From NCBI RefSeq assembly GCF_049243985.1, contig NC_135379.1:26051001-26115000 (forward strand): DNA of 64,000 bases, given 5' to 3'. This document shows positions 50,201 through 59,450 of this stretch, in pieces (the first letter of the stretch is position 1; the number at the start of each line of letters is the position of its first letter). The position numbers and the translations under genes are program-made. Below the pieces are notes generated by a model. That model had not been told where the DNA came from. It saw nothing but the letters and a program-made list of their open reading frames with translations, and searched no databases. This DNA comes from Paroedura picta. Lineage: Eukaryota; Chordata; Lepidosauria; Squamata; Gekkonidae.

Positions 50201-50472
50201 AGATTGGGACCAGCCCCAGATTTGTTCAACTGAGTGGAGTATGGTGGCTTCATCAGACTGGCAGTCCATTTATAACTGGTCGGCTTCAGCCAAACATTTT
50301 ATCCAGAGGATGGAATGCATTTGACTACAATAGCATTAAGGCTAATTAAATAAATTATATAAATGTTACGGTAAGATTTCTTAGAAGTAGGAAATGATCA
50401 CTTTTATCCCCCTCTCTCTCCTTTTACCTCCTAGAATCTGAATCGGAGGGTGAGGAAAACCAAGACGGTTGA
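26575..50472 (+). CDS. BZW2: BZW2, basic leucine zipper and W2 domain protein 2 (eIF5-mimic protein 1), complete
   Basis: Eleven exons (26575-26632, 28612-28788, 31157-31260, 31850-31915, 38323-38458, 40604-40713, 41088-41258, 42649-42795, 44077-44215, 46974-47096, 50435-50472) join in phase to 1269 bases, giving 422 residues. The product aligns along its whole length with remembered vertebrate BZW2 (419 residues in human). Its BZW2-type rather than BZW1-type residues include [27 protein letters not shown] and [13 protein letters not shown]. Known of the family: a HEAT-like N-terminal part and a C-terminal W2 (eIF5C/eIF2Bepsilon) domain at about residues 248-415. It is cytosolic, binds eIF2 and eIF3, and competes with eIF5 to tighten start-codon selection. 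All introns have GT/AG ends. The last exon adds three residues (Gln-Asp-Gly) after the usual C-terminal Asn. There are no internal stops or frameshifts. It shares a divergent promoter with ANKMY2. Confidence 0.97.
28612..28788 (+). CDS. BZW2: BZW2 exon 3
   Basis: Acceptor GCTGTAG, donor GTAAGT. Residues 20-78 plus one base of Ala79. Contains [20 protein letters not shown], then [19 protein letters not shown]. Confidence 0.96.
30815..31030 (-). repeat. tRNA-derived SINE, second family
   Basis: On the minus strand it has AGTGGCAAGAACATGCTCTG as a head and ends in CCAAGCTGCCTTCTACTGAT. Relatives are at 43803-43975 and 61455-61650. Confidence 0.55.
31157..31260 (+). CDS. BZW2: BZW2 exon 4
   Basis: Acceptor CTTTAG, donor GTTAGG. 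Finishes Ala79 and encodes residues 80-113, including [20 protein letters not shown]. Confidence 0.95.
31850..31915 (+). CDS. BZW2: BZW2 exon 5
   Basis: A phase 0-0 exon of 22 codons (residues 114-135, [19 protein letters not shown] then IKK). Acceptor ATTTAG, donor GTAATA. Confidence 0.95.
32995..34065 (-). repeat. GC-rich repeat-like block, possibly LTR-derived
   Basis: About 1.07 kb of GC-rich sequence inside AT-rich BZW2 intron 5. Read on the minus strand it has a TATA-like GGGATAAAAGG, and further on an AATAAACC signal, an arrangement seen in long terminal repeats. No gag, pol or env product is recognisable, and terminal repeats were not confirmed. Treated as an old, inactive element of uncertain class. 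Confidence 0.35.
34703..34771 (+). repeat. (TC)n/(TTTA)n compound microsatellite
   Basis: About 24 TC units followed by five TTTA units. Confidence 0.95.
34775..34978 (-). repeat. Diverged SINE (tRNA/MIR-like)
   Basis: On the minus strand it has an A/B-box-like start near the right edge and a GATTCAGATCTGGGTCTCCT core. It directly follows the (TC)n/(TTTA)n microsatellite. Confidence 0.45.
34982..36104 (+). repeat. L2/CR1-clade LINE 3' portion, interrupted by a SINE
   Basis: The translation shows [51 protein letters not shown], then [11 protein letters not shown] and, after the SINE, continued coding. The tail is GTAACCCGCC...AATAATAATAATAA. The frame is shifted in places, so it is inactive. 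A related tail lies at 40300-40435. Confidence 0.75.
35425..35699 (-). repeat. tRNA-derived SINE nested in a LINE
   Basis: Near full-length minus-strand copy inserted into the LINE at 34982-36104. The LINE sequence reads ...TTGGTGCTAAT before it and CTAATCTGCTTGTAG after it, so a short (about 5-bp) duplication is plausible. It carries few changes relative to the 20921 copy. Confidence 0.8.
38323..38458 (+). CDS. BZW2: BZW2 exon 6
   Basis: Residues 136-180 plus one base of Gly181, with [19 protein letters not shown] and [16 protein letters not shown] long pyrimidine tract precedes the CAG acceptor; donor GTAAAC. Confidence 0.96.
39801..40134. mobile_element. CpG-rich inverted-repeat element, unclassified DNA transposon
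   Basis: Ends GACCCATTATGCACGG and CCGTGCATAATGGGCC form inverted repeats. Flanking TA on both sides suggests a 2-bp target duplication. The 334-bp body is densely CpG-rich in an AT-rich intron and repeats versions of the terminal motif internally (GATAACGCACGG, GCGTGCATAATCGG). No long frame with transposase-like residues is present. I do not recognise the family. Confidence 0.7.
40300..40435 (+). repeat. LINE 3' tail (same family as 34982-36104)
   Basis: TTGTAACCCGCCATAGGCCA ... GGCGGGGAATAAAAATCTAA, then (AAT)n and (GAT)n; includes a G9 run. Confidence 0.55.
40604..40713 (+). CDS. BZW2: BZW2 exon 7
   Basis: Residues 181-217, including [20 protein letters not shown]. Acceptor CCCACAG, donor GTAAGT. 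Confidence 0.96.
41088..41258 (+). CDS. BZW2: BZW2 exon 8
   Basis: A phase 0-0 exon, residues 218-274, including [19 protein letters not shown] and [16 protein letters not shown]. It reaches the start of the W2 domain. Acceptor TTCCAG, donor GTAAAG. Confidence 0.96.
41870..42150 (-). repeat. CR1 LINE 3' region
   Basis: Minus-strand match to the same CR1 tail: plus-strand ACCACCTCCCGAGGAAGCCT, GCTCTTCAAGTATTTGAAGA and TTGTCTTCTCTCCAGGCTAA. Confidence 0.65.
42649..42795 (+). CDS. BZW2: BZW2 exon 9 (W2 domain)
   Basis: Residues 275-323, including [20 protein letters not shown] and [17 protein letters not shown], part of the W2 fold. Acceptor TTGCAG. The donor GTGCGC is weaker than its neighbours, but the phase and homology fix it. 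Human has Val where this exon starts with Met. Confidence 0.95.
43564..43709. mobile_element. hAT-type palindromic MITE, copy 4
   Basis: The longest copy, with CAGGGCTAGTCAACCTGTGG at the left and an inverted partner at the right. Perfect 8-bp duplication ATGTAGAG (43556-43563 and 43710-43717). Confidence 0.9.
43803..43975 (+). repeat. tRNA-derived SINE, second family
   Basis: CTGTGGCTCAGTGAAAGAGG with TTCTTTGCATGCAGA looks like a tRNA A-box/anticodon region; CAGGCAGTAGTGATGGAAAA is its shared body. Confidence 0.6.
44077..44215 (+). CDS. BZW2: BZW2 exon 10 (W2 domain)
   Basis: Residues 324-369 plus one base of Ala370, including [19 protein letters not shown] and [14 protein letters not shown]. 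Acceptor TTCCAG. The donor GTATGA runs directly into an ATG microsatellite. Confidence 0.96.
44218..44265 (+). repeat. (ATG)16 microsatellite at BZW2 exon 10 donor
   Basis: Sixteen perfect ATG units starting at position +3 of intron 10, so the donor reads GT followed by ATGATG. Confidence 0.97.
45780..46235. repeat. Dispersed LINE-tail-like repeat
   Basis: GGGAGCTCATTCAACCAAAC, AGGTCCTGGCTCTGATTAAG and GGCGGTCCCACAGGTACACA parallel the block at 14700-14878. A 15-bp stretch (CTGGGAGCTCATTTC) is duplicated near 46020-46045. Confidence 0.5.
46268..46478 (-). repeat. tRNA-derived SINE, shortened copy
   Basis: A minus-strand copy of the same family (GAAGAAGAGTTTGTTTTTAT ... CTTAACCAAGCTGG) with internal losses in the B-box side. 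Confidence 0.7.
46974..47096 (+). CDS. BZW2: BZW2 exon 11 (end of W2 domain)
   Basis: Residues 370-410, including [20 protein letters not shown] and the aromatic/acidic tail [10 protein letters not shown] typical of W2 domains. Acceptor TTGCAG, donor GTATGA. Confidence 0.96.
47447..47468 (+). repeat. (AAC)n microsatellite
   Basis: About seven AAC units; similar AAC runs end BovB copies, but no BovB sequence precedes this one. Confidence 0.85.
47511..47747 (+). repeat. tRNA-derived SINE, same family
   Basis: Plus strand: GCCGGCTTGGTGTAAAGGTT at the head, then TGACCTTGGGCTCGCCACAG. The 3' tail is truncated near AGTAGAG. Confidence 0.75.
48140..48902 (+). mobile_element. RTE-BovB LINE, 5'-truncated, frame intact
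   Basis: A 249-residue frame (48142-48891) is the C-terminal part of BovB ORF2. It covers the end of the reverse transcriptase ([33 protein letters not shown]) and the region after it ([34 protein letters not shown]). The tail is ATGGGTCGGACACGACTTCG followed by (AAC)n. A perfect 11-bp duplication ACTTCCCCCGC flanks it (48129-48139 and 48903-48913). Truncation at the 5' end is normal for LINE copies. The uninterrupted frame and perfect duplication suggest a recent insertion. Confidence 0.93.
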
Positions 50473-50740
50473 ACAAAGCACGAATGTATAGACTGGCTGA
50501 CTGCTTCTTCTTGGGGATTTTCATACCGTTCAAGCAAAAGACTCTTACTTCAGTGTCATACCGAAACCTCTAGGCTAGGCTTTCCTTTTGTTTAGAAGAC
50601 TAAAATATTGGAGCCCTGAGGCATTAGATGCTGTTCTTGGGACTCTTCCTCGGGCTCGCTGTATGCTCATGTAGGCAGAGGCATTCATCAAGGGAGACCT
50701 ATAGGACAAAGATGAAATAAAATACTTATGGACTCCTTTT
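50435..50740 (+). CDS. BZW2: BZW2 exon 12 (C-terminus, stop and 3' UTR)
   Basis: The coding part is 50435-50472: [12 protein letters not shown] then TGA. The rest is 3' UTR up to about 20 bases beyond the AATAAA at 50716-50721. The acidic ESESEGEEN end is conserved with mammals, and QDG is additional. The UTR could extend to about 51.26 kb if the second signal is used. Confidence 0.88.
50716..50721 (+). terminator. BZW2: Polyadenylation signal, BZW2 (proximal)
   Basis: AATAAA about 245 bases after the BZW2 stop codon, followed by a T-rich stretch (CTCCTTTTTTATT). Confidence 0.65.
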
Positions 50741-51238
50741 TTATTAGCAGTCTTTTCAGGTACTATATGTGAACACGTTGGTGTCTGTTCATACAGTGGT
50801 TCTGTGCGTGTAGCTCAATATTTGCTTGTGTCAGTGACATCACCATGATTTTTTTGGAATTAAATGGCTTTTATATCTTGTGTCAAGCTCTTGTGCATTT
50901 TTAGTGTACAGCGGCTTGTATGTTACTGACACCACTTCCTCAGTCTGACTCTCTGAACAGGATGGCATGGAGCGTTTCCACCAAACTGATAGACGCCCTT
51001 TGAGGCGTCTAGTGATGGAGTGGAATTGGGAATTTCCATGTGAAAAGCAGTTTTGCATGAGTTGCCAAGATTTACTTTGGGAAGCAGTTTGCTGCATGAC
51101 TAGGTGACCTATGAACTGACGTCAAGACTTGTGGATTAAAGGAAAGTCTCTAAAAAAAGAAAGAAAGTTATCGAAAGCATAGTAAATGCAACTGGGAAGT
51201 AAGACTTAGACATCTTCTAATTGCATAGTGACTTTTGT

Positions 51239-51244
51239 AATAAA
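51239..51244 (+). terminator. BZW2: Possible distal polyadenylation signal, BZW2
   Basis: AATAAA 767 bases after the stop and just before a dispersed repeat. It could serve a longer 3' UTR; there is no direct evidence of use. Confidence 0.35.
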
Positions 51245-51247
51245 GTA

Positions 51248-51340
51248 GAACAAATTTTGAGTCCAGTGGCACGATTAAGACCCACAAAGTTTTATTCAAG
51301 GTATGAACTTTCATGCACAATTTGTCAGATATAGCGAAAC
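51248..51340. repeat. Fold-back type dispersed repeat
   Basis: TTGAGTCCAGTGGCACGATT, ACAAAGTTTTATTCAAGGTA. It starts immediately after the possible distal BZW2 polyadenylation signal. Confidence 0.6.
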
Positions 51341-51966
51341 AGAATATCCATAACTCTTACATACAGCCTTGGTGGTGGGGAGGTTGTTAGTTGCCAGGAA
51401 GGGATAACGTGACTCAAGACCCATGAGTAACAACAGTGGAGATTGGACTGGGGCAGTTGTCAAGAAATGGTGAACTGCCTGGAGCAACCAATAGGTGGAC
51501 ATGTGTGTAGGCAATGCCAGAAATAATATTTCATGCAACAAAGCATGCCTCTCAAAAGTTTTTACCCCCACCCCAAATCAGGATAAATTTATTCATTTTA
51601 TCAACAGACTCAGCCACTTTGGCTTCAGCACCCTTGGAAGTCAATGGTGCCATAGACTGTAATAGAAATGTCATTATTCCCGCCTTTCCTGGGCTCTGGG
51701 GAGGTGGAGGTATGAGGTACAGCCTCCAAACTTTCAGGATAGCTCTGGGAGGCTCTTCCCTGACTCCCTTCCAAATTTCAAAATTATTGGTGCAAGGGGT
51801 GCATATTGGGGCTCTCGAAGAGGGGTGTCCCCATCCCTCCATTATATTCAATGGAGATGACTCCATTATTGGGAACACCAACATTCCCATTATAGTCTAT
51901 AGTGCCACTGACTTCCATGGGTGCCGAATCGGCCAATTCAGACCCTTTGTGCACAAGTCTACTTGA

Positions 51967-52328
51967 GATCCCATAAAGGGTGGTGTTCAAAAGCACCATG
52001 CATCTATGATTCTATGCATAGGCACTGCAATGGAGAAGTATGATTTAGAAAATTAGCAGGCATTGCAGGTCCTTTAAACTGCATCAGAATATGGAGGAAA
52101 GGATTTGGCTGCCTGAATTGATTGACAGGTAGGAGCACGATGCATATAAGGCGTGTTGCTCTCTTCCACCTCTTCCCACAGCAGGTGAGAAGGTAAGACG
52201 GACAAAAAGAAAGCAGACAAAGGCAAGACAGCATAAAGGTGAGGAGGGCGGGGGCGGGCGAGATAATGTCGCACTTTGCCATTCTGTGGGCATGGCGCTA
52301 TTTTTACTAATGTGCGGAAATACCCTGT
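51967..52328 (-). repeat. Unclassified 360-bp repeat, copy 1
   Basis: The reverse complement matches 56589-56948 over its whole length (GGGTATTTCCGCACA, GCTGTCTTGCCT, CCTTATATGCAT, CCTGTCAATCAA, CTATGCAT...ATAGATGCAT). No coding frame of note. I do not recognise the family. Confidence 0.65.
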
Positions 52329-53880
52329 AAGTCAGCATACAAATACAAGAGTTAATGAACAAACTTTCACTTTGGTCTTGGGGCTACCACAGGTTTCTGC
52401 ATCTTTCTCAGCAGTGGGAATCAACTGCTTGTTTACATATCATTAATCTTGTATGCTTTATTTATGCATGTTCACTTCTCTGGAAGAAACAAGGCTTGGA
52501 ACTTTACTGACTGACAGCTTTCAGCAAAGTAGTACTTTAAAGGACATGGCTCTGTGAAAGCAAAACATAAAGGGCTCTCTTACCTAGTAACTATGACAAC
52601 CAAATAATGAAATTGCTAACAGAACACAGCCAAGCCTACTGTGAAATGGTGTGATGCTGCAGGGGGCCTTTCGGCAATATCACTACTGTGCAGAATGACA
52701 CTTGTAGTCAATGCTATCTTGAAGGTACCATTATAGGCTATAAATATAAGATCCTGAGCTTTTAGCTGAGCTACTTGTGCTCTAAAAACACTGGGGGAGG
52801 AGAAGGGTATGCATTTATTTAAAATAGCTACACCCAGTCTCATCAGCAAAGTCTCCTGAAGCAGCTCCCATCCAAAAAAAAAATTAAAAGATGAACATAA
52901 TTACACAACAGATTCACATACAAAAATCAATAACCCCATCTGGTTAAAAATGTACTAAACCAAATCATTCAGTGCCTTTTGCAAGGATATAATTTTTTAA
53001 AAGAGCATTAGAACCAATAAGCATAAAAGGGGCAAGCCTCTGACAATCCCAGGAGAGAAAATGTTGGTTCAAAAATCCTATGCTAGGGGCCCTAAGGATG
53101 GACCAAGGGGAGAGTTCTGTGGATGGGGTGTCAAAACAATGGTCCCTCTCCATGGAGCTCCCTGTTATTCCAGCAGGTGCGGGCACACATGCCAGGGCTG
53201 TGCATTCAGATTTTAGCTGTCCGTCAGTCCTATATTGGCAGTGGCTGTCCTTTTCTCTCTTTTGGAGAGCACACAGGAGATACATTATCATTTTGTTTTG
53301 TTTTCAGCAATTTACACTGTTTTCTTGATGAGAGCAATAGCTTGTGAAACCACTTTTTAAAAATGGCTCTAATTATTTTTTATGCCAATCAGAATTTTGA
53401 AGAGAGATTCAAAGGCTTTGTGCCTTGCACAGGAGTTTCTGTAAGAGGAATGAAGGAAGAAAAACAGAGGACCTTCTTAGTCAAGAGGTCTGTTACTGGA
53501 TGGTTATCATAAAGTATCTGATTCTGTAGCAATTTCCTAAGAATTTGCAAGGAGCCAGAAAGAAATCTCTAACGTGTCTGCATTTGGTGCTTTGTTCTCC
53601 TTGCAGTTATATTCTACAACTCCAAATGGGTTTCAGTATCTCTGCATCTGATGAAAAGGACTGCTTACTGAGATCTTGGTTTTGGCACTGTGAAAGGAAT
53701 CAGCTGCCCAAGGTGGCTGCAATTTTTATTGGCCAAATCAGCCCAACTTCAAAGTACCTCCAACATCTATATGGGCCAACTGCCCAGCCCATATCTGGGG
53801 TTCCCACCCAAACCATTTGCCCCTATCTTGAGCCAGGCCATACAGTAGAACATCATGAAATGTATACTTGACCTGTTAGA

Positions 53881-54573
53881 GCAGCCTTTCTCTACTTTTT
53901 TCCACTGAAAAACCCCTGAAACATTCTTCAGGCTTCAAGACGCCCCAGAAGGGATGTGATTGTACAGAACATGGTTGGGATGCATAGCTGTGGACACACC
54001 CACCTGGGGCCCCTCCCCTTCCTGCCCCTTCCAGGCCCATCATTGGCCATTTGGGGGGAGGTCAACATGACCATATATGGTCATATCACCTTGAGAGGGG
54101 ACATGATAGCCCTCTTTAAGTATTTGAAAGGTTGTCACTTGGAGGAGGGCAGGATGCTGTTTCTGTTGGCTGCAGAGGAGAGGACACGCAGTAATGGTTT
54201 AAACTTCAAGTACAACGATATAGGCTAGATATTAGGAAAAAAAATTTCACAGTCAGAGTAGTTCAGCAGTGGAATAGGCTGCCTAAGGAGGTGGTGAACT
54301 CCCCCACACTGGCAGTCTTCAAGCAAAGGCTGGATACAGACTTTTCTTGGATGCTTTAGGATGGTTAGGGCTGATCCTGCGTTGAGCAGGGGGTTGGACT
54401 AGATAGCCTGTATGGCCCCTTCCAACTCTATGATTCTATGATTCTATGATTCTATGAAAAGTGTTTTAATTAAAAAAAAATATTGAAAATTAACTCCCTC
54501 TTATTTGGGAAACATTTCCAGGGCTATCAAAAAAAACCCCGTGGTTTTACAAAACCCTGATTGAGAACACCTG
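53881..54573. mobile_element. Possible hAT element interrupted by a CR1 tail
   Basis: The left arm CAGCCTTTCTCTACTTTTTT with AACCCCTGAAACATTCTTCA resembles a hAT end. At the right, ACAAAACCCTGATTGAGAAC followed by ACCTG could be the other end. No matching 8-bp duplication was found, so this is tentative. Confidence 0.4.
54080..54458 (+). repeat. CR1 LINE 3' end with ATTCTATG tail
   Basis: CCTTGAGAGGGGACATGATA, GGGGGTTGGACTAGATAGCC, CCAACTCTATGATTCTATGA: the classic CR1 3' end with its 8-bp terminal repeats. The best preserved CR1 tail here. Confidence 0.88.
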
Positions 54574-55515
54574 CATTACAGCATGATTTGGGGACAAAGC
54601 GATTAGGTGACAGTAAATATTGTAACATTTTTAAATGAATTTTCATTGTTTTTAATTGTTTTGAATTTCACTGTTATCTACTGCTGTCAGCTGCCCCAAG
54701 GCCACTTGGAGCAGGGCAGTTTAGAAATCACATAAATGGGGAGTTGACCTGTTCTGCATCCAGGCTGTTGGGATCAGGGTTAAGGATGGATTCTTTAAGA
54801 TGCGTGAAGAGTTTTATTTTCATTATTTTATTTTCTTGTAAGCTATCTTGAGAGCCATCCATGGAAAAGTGCCAACGAAATAAAGCAGCAGTGGAGATGT
54901 GTGTGATAAACATTCAGTCTTCCACGTGCCAGTCTCCTCACCACAAATTTCTACTTAAACCTCAGGTGAAATAAAGAAAAAAAATGGTTTTTAACTTGTA
55001 TTTCATACCCACCACATCTGAGGAGTTGGTGTGTAAAAACTCATTAAGTCCAAATTATCTAAATTCAACACTGGGAAATTGTATCCTTATAACAAAGACA
55101 ATTTCTTAACAATCCTTGAAGACACCAGCTGTTGTTCTAGGTATAGGTATCCTGCGCCCCCTAGTGTGTGTTACTGATTGTCACATTTACATTTGCATAG
55201 CTTGACAAGGGACGGAAACCGACAATTCTCTATTACTGTTTTTCAGTGCTGGACTCCTGACAAGTTAAAACTTGGAGGACATTTTATTTTTTCCTTTTCA
55301 ACATATATTTGAATCTGGCAGTGATCTGCCTGCCTTGTTGGGTTGTGTAGCAAGACACTGCCTACCTATAATTGTCATTGTGCTGGCAACTATCACTATT
55401 GTTATCTCTGGTCAGGCTTGCAAAGTCACATGATCCACCTGGCCCTTCTGAAGAGTGGAATTGATGCAGCCAAAAGTGCAGGTGAGTTTCCCATCAGCCC
55501 AGAATCCCTCTAACA

Positions 55516-55600
55516 CAGTGGTTCTCAACCTTCCTAATGCCGCGACCCTTTAACACAGTTCCTCATGTTGCAGTGACCCCCAACCATAAAATTATGCAAG
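55516..55600. mobile_element. SPIN-type hAT transposon fragment
   Basis: CAGTGGTTCTCAACCTTCCT, then AATGCCGCGACCCTTTAA and CCCCAACCATAAAATTAT, agree almost base for base with my recollection of one end of SPIN elements, the hAT family known to have spread between tetrapod lineages. Similarity stops near 55600. The other inverted repeat was not found, so the copy is truncated. Confidence 0.8.
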
Positions 55601-55738
55601 TGTTCTTTCACAGGGATTTCCAAACTGGTTCCTACTCCTATGGCTTCTTGCAGAGCTCATCTTGTTACCCCCCCTCCCCTAACTGATCTCTATTCAAGAC
55701 ACCTAATGCAACTGAAAGCACCACTATTCGAGAGGCTT

Positions 55739-55797
55739 AGATGGATGAAACCTTTTGGATGGATGAAACCTTTTGGAAGATGGATGAAACCTTTTGG
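55739..55797 (+). repeat. 18-bp tandem repeat, three units
   Basis: The unit ATGGATGAAACCTTTTGG occurs at 55741, 55759 and 55780, the last after a 3-bp spacer. Confidence 0.9.
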
Positions 55798-56588
55798 ACA
55801 GCCTTGCCCTCCCCAAATAAAAAACGAGGACACCCTCTGTTATTTGTCAATGCAGTTGACTGAAGCACAATCGTAGAATGTCGAGTGCAAGGTTTCTCTG
55901 CTTTTCCATGAAATACACGATTCATGCTGTTTAGCCATTGTTCTGCTGCCAGCGATGCTATTGAAAGACAACCAAGAGGCACAGCTGGGACAATGGCCAT
56001 GCGTGAGACAGACCAAAGCAAAAGGCAACTTTAACAAAGCAAGGCAAGCAAGGAGAATTACGCAGGCAGGGGAGAATCAGTGTGTAGCTGCAATGCTTCA
56101 TTGGTACACCAGAACGAGCAGCAAATAGTTTAGCCCAAATACAGTCAGTAGGCAGTGAAGCTGGGTGTTATTTGAACTGGAGCATCCACACCTTTGTTAT
56201 AAAAATGTTCATAGCTGTAAAAAAAATATTCCCAGTGGTAACAGTCTGTAACTATGCTGAGCTATGTAGGCATAGTGACATGCCATGTGATTTGAGTTAG
56301 CCAGGCCCATCCTCCTCTGTTGCCAGGCTGTTGCTTGTCACCTAGCAAGATGTGCTGTTTGCAAGTAAAAACCCAGGGTCCTTTAACAAGGACATGCAAT
56401 TTAGCTGAGTTGGAGGAGGCATTTTTCCACTCATATCTATAAAGTTAATATATATATATATATATATATCAGGTGATGTGACGATATATGGTTATGTTGT
56501 CATTATTATTAATGACATCCCACCACTTTCTGAAGACTTGCAGTGGCTTACAACATAAAATCCCCCATTAAAATTCCCATATAAACCC

Positions 56589-56948
56589 CAGGGCATTTCC
56601 GCACACTGTTAAAAATAGCATTACATCAGCTGAGTGGTGTAACGCTAAATAAAATTGCGCCTCCTGGACCCTCCTCGCCTTTTTTGCTGTCTTGCTCTTC
56701 TCTGCCGCCATTTTGCACTTCTCCCCCTCCACAAGTGTTGCTTGAAATGGCGGAAGAAAGCAATGCGCTTTATATGCAACTCTCTTCTGCCTGTCAATCA
56801 AGCCAGGCAGCACCTCCCGTTTCTCCATGCTTTAAAGGGTCTGCAATCCTCACTAACTTTTTTTTTAATTCAATACTTCTCTGCTGAAATTCCTATGCAT
56901 CTAATCATAGATGCATAATACTTCTTTATTGCCACCCCTTATGGAATC
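56589..56948 (+). repeat. Unclassified 360-bp repeat, copy 2
   Basis: The inverted partner of 51967-52328. It contains CAGGGCATTTCCGCACA at its start and the palindrome ATGCATCTAATCATAGATGCAT-like segment near its end. Confidence 0.65.
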
Positions 56949-58400
56949 ACCTCTTTGTATTGTTGAACCAAACAAATACCTTTTTAAGGCTTGGTAAGGC
57001 CTTAAACCTCAATCTGCTATCAGTTCTGTACTCCAAGAGGGAAATGAATATTTTAAGTAAATAAAGTGAATGGGTACATACATGTATATGTATGTGTGTT
57101 TATGTGAGTACACACAAATACCCTGCCTCTGAACTTTATTTATTTATAGAGGGCTACAAGGAGAGAGTTGAACCTGAGTGGTTGGCTTTGAAGCTGCCCA
57201 AGCAAGGAACTGTCTTTTCCTCTCCCATTAATTTCAATCTATACTAGAGTCCACTCGTGGTTGCTATTTATTAATTAAAAAACACTGGGGACTTTTGAGC
57301 ACAGAACCCCCAATGGTGTATCTGTTTGGGCTCAAAAATCTCTAATATTATGCTTATCCAAAGGCAACTAAACTCAATGCCACTGCCCCGGGAGTTTCAC
57401 TACTTTGAACAGTATGGGGCACATGCATGGCTGTGATCTGAACTGCAAAAGATTCCTGGATACAGAGTTTGTGCAGCTCTTCAACATTTTACCATCATGG
57501 CATCACAGCCTCCATTGAGAACAGACATGATGTGGTTCTGTTATTATCATTCTGACATGTTATTCCGTAATAGTTATATCAAACCTTGGGAAATAGAGGA
57601 AACTTGAATAAACCATTTCAATTGTGGGTCTGTGGCTATTATAATTGCTGGATTCCCCTTCAGTGTTTATTTTTATACGGTAAGAAAGATGAAAGTGATG
57701 CTGCATTCTAGAACCGGCAAGGGAAAAGAGTCCTGACTCCAGCAAAGTGAACAGCTTTTCAGCTGGCTATATAGCCTCTTTGTTTTCTGGAGTTTTCATC
57801 AGCAAGGTTAACATTAATTTTCAACACTATCTTGGCATTTACATCGAGGCTAAGTTTTACAGGGCTGCAATCTACAAATATCAAGTTCTGTGCAGGTGCT
57901 TTTCAGTGCAATCCTTAACAAAGTTACATCCATCTAAATTTGTGACTTCAATGGGTTTAGAAGACTACAGCTCTGTGGAGGATTGCACAGCTAGATTATG
58001 AGAACTAAAAATGGAATCCAGAACTAGAACGGCCAGATTCTCAAGAAACAGGCACTTAGTGAACAGACTGTTGTTTGAAACTAGGGCAGCCACATAGTGT
58101 AATGATTGCATAAGAGGGAATCTCAGTTGATGCACCTTTATATGAAGAGTAGGGTAACTGATCTACCTAAATTTCTATGTCCAGCAAAATAATTTACGAT
58201 AATCAAATTAATTCAAAACATCTAGGAAAAAGACAAGGGGAAGGCTAAAAATAACACTGTGACATAAATATTAGTAAAAATAGAACACAAACAGATATAC
58301 ATTAATAGAAAGTAGAAACATCAACATGGTTAACATAAACATTAAATTAGAATCTAGAAATAACAGATGTTCATTAAATTTTAGCAAACAATAACATGAA

Positions 58401-58495
58401 CAATTGATTCCAATAGCACCTTTAAGACCAACAAAGATTTATTCAAGGCGTGAGATTTTGAGTGCATGCACTCTGCCTCAGACAAAATGGAACAA
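58401..58495. repeat. Fold-back type dispersed repeat, diverged
   Basis: CCAATAGCACCTTTAAGACC, AACAAAGATTTATTCAAGGC, and ACTCTGCCTCAGAC at the end. Confidence 0.55.
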
Positions 58496-59450
58496 GGATC
58501 ATAAGGGTACAGATATAAGGCAAACAAAAATTAGTGGCAAATTAGTAAACTGTGTCATAATATCCAAATTATCCAGTATGGTAATTCTTTGCTTAAAACA
58601 GCTAATCAGTTCCTTTGAGTTCAGTTGTAGTTTACAAAAACATTGGGGAAATAAAAATGTCAAGGTTAGTAATTAATGGCAGCGAAAAGGAATAATTTAA
58701 AGAAACTAGTTGCTTGCCGCACCTGTCTCCAGCCAAGCATGGAAGCATCCACACAAATGACAAGACACTCAGTTTGTTATCTTGTCCTGAGACCAGAGAG
58801 TTAGATTCTGAATTACATTACATACTACTTACATCACATTACAGTCACATTGTTCCAAGTAAATTCAAAAGAAGAGGGGATTGTAAGGACTGTGGATATA
58901 AGGGTTGAATGAGATTAACATATAGTGGGAATACAAAAAGTAATTTTAAAAGTAACAAGATATAGGAAAAAAGTCTAAAGAATCAATGATACAGGAATTC
59001 TGTCCCTAGTTCCCTTATAGGTATCTTTCTCCCTATGATACTTTTTAGTTCATTTGTTTTAAACTGTCTGCACTAAAACATAACATGTGACACTTATCAG
59101 GTCAGGTGCCAGTTTGCTCTTCCAAATATGCCCCTGTTGCAGCGAACAAATATTGACACATGATTTTTACCTTTCCACCCAAGGGAGCTGGCACATCACT
59201 GCACCTTGAGCTACTCAAGACCGCCCAAGTTTTCATGATTGTTTGCAGGACTCAGTCCAGGGGTTGTAAATAAAGTTAAGTATTTTGTGGAATGGGAACT
59301 TGGAGAATTTACGGTAGAGCATGAGACCTTGAACAGGTCCTCATTTGCCTTTGCTTGTTTTTACTGGTGTGACTGAACAGCACCTCTACAACCCTAGGTC
59401 ATGCTGACGTAGCAAGAGATGGGAGGGAATGACATTTTACTCTCAGAACA

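Larger units (their letters stand above)
42796..50434 (+). other. BZW2: BZW2 introns 9-11
   Basis: Repeats recognised: hAT element (43564-43709), SINE (43803-43975), ATG microsatellite (44218-44265), LINE-tail block (45780-46235), SINEs (46268-46478, 47511-47747), AAC microsatellite (about 47447-47468) and the BovB copy (48140-48902). 44.3-45.7 kb and 48.95-50.4 kb hold nothing I can support. Confidence 0.55.
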
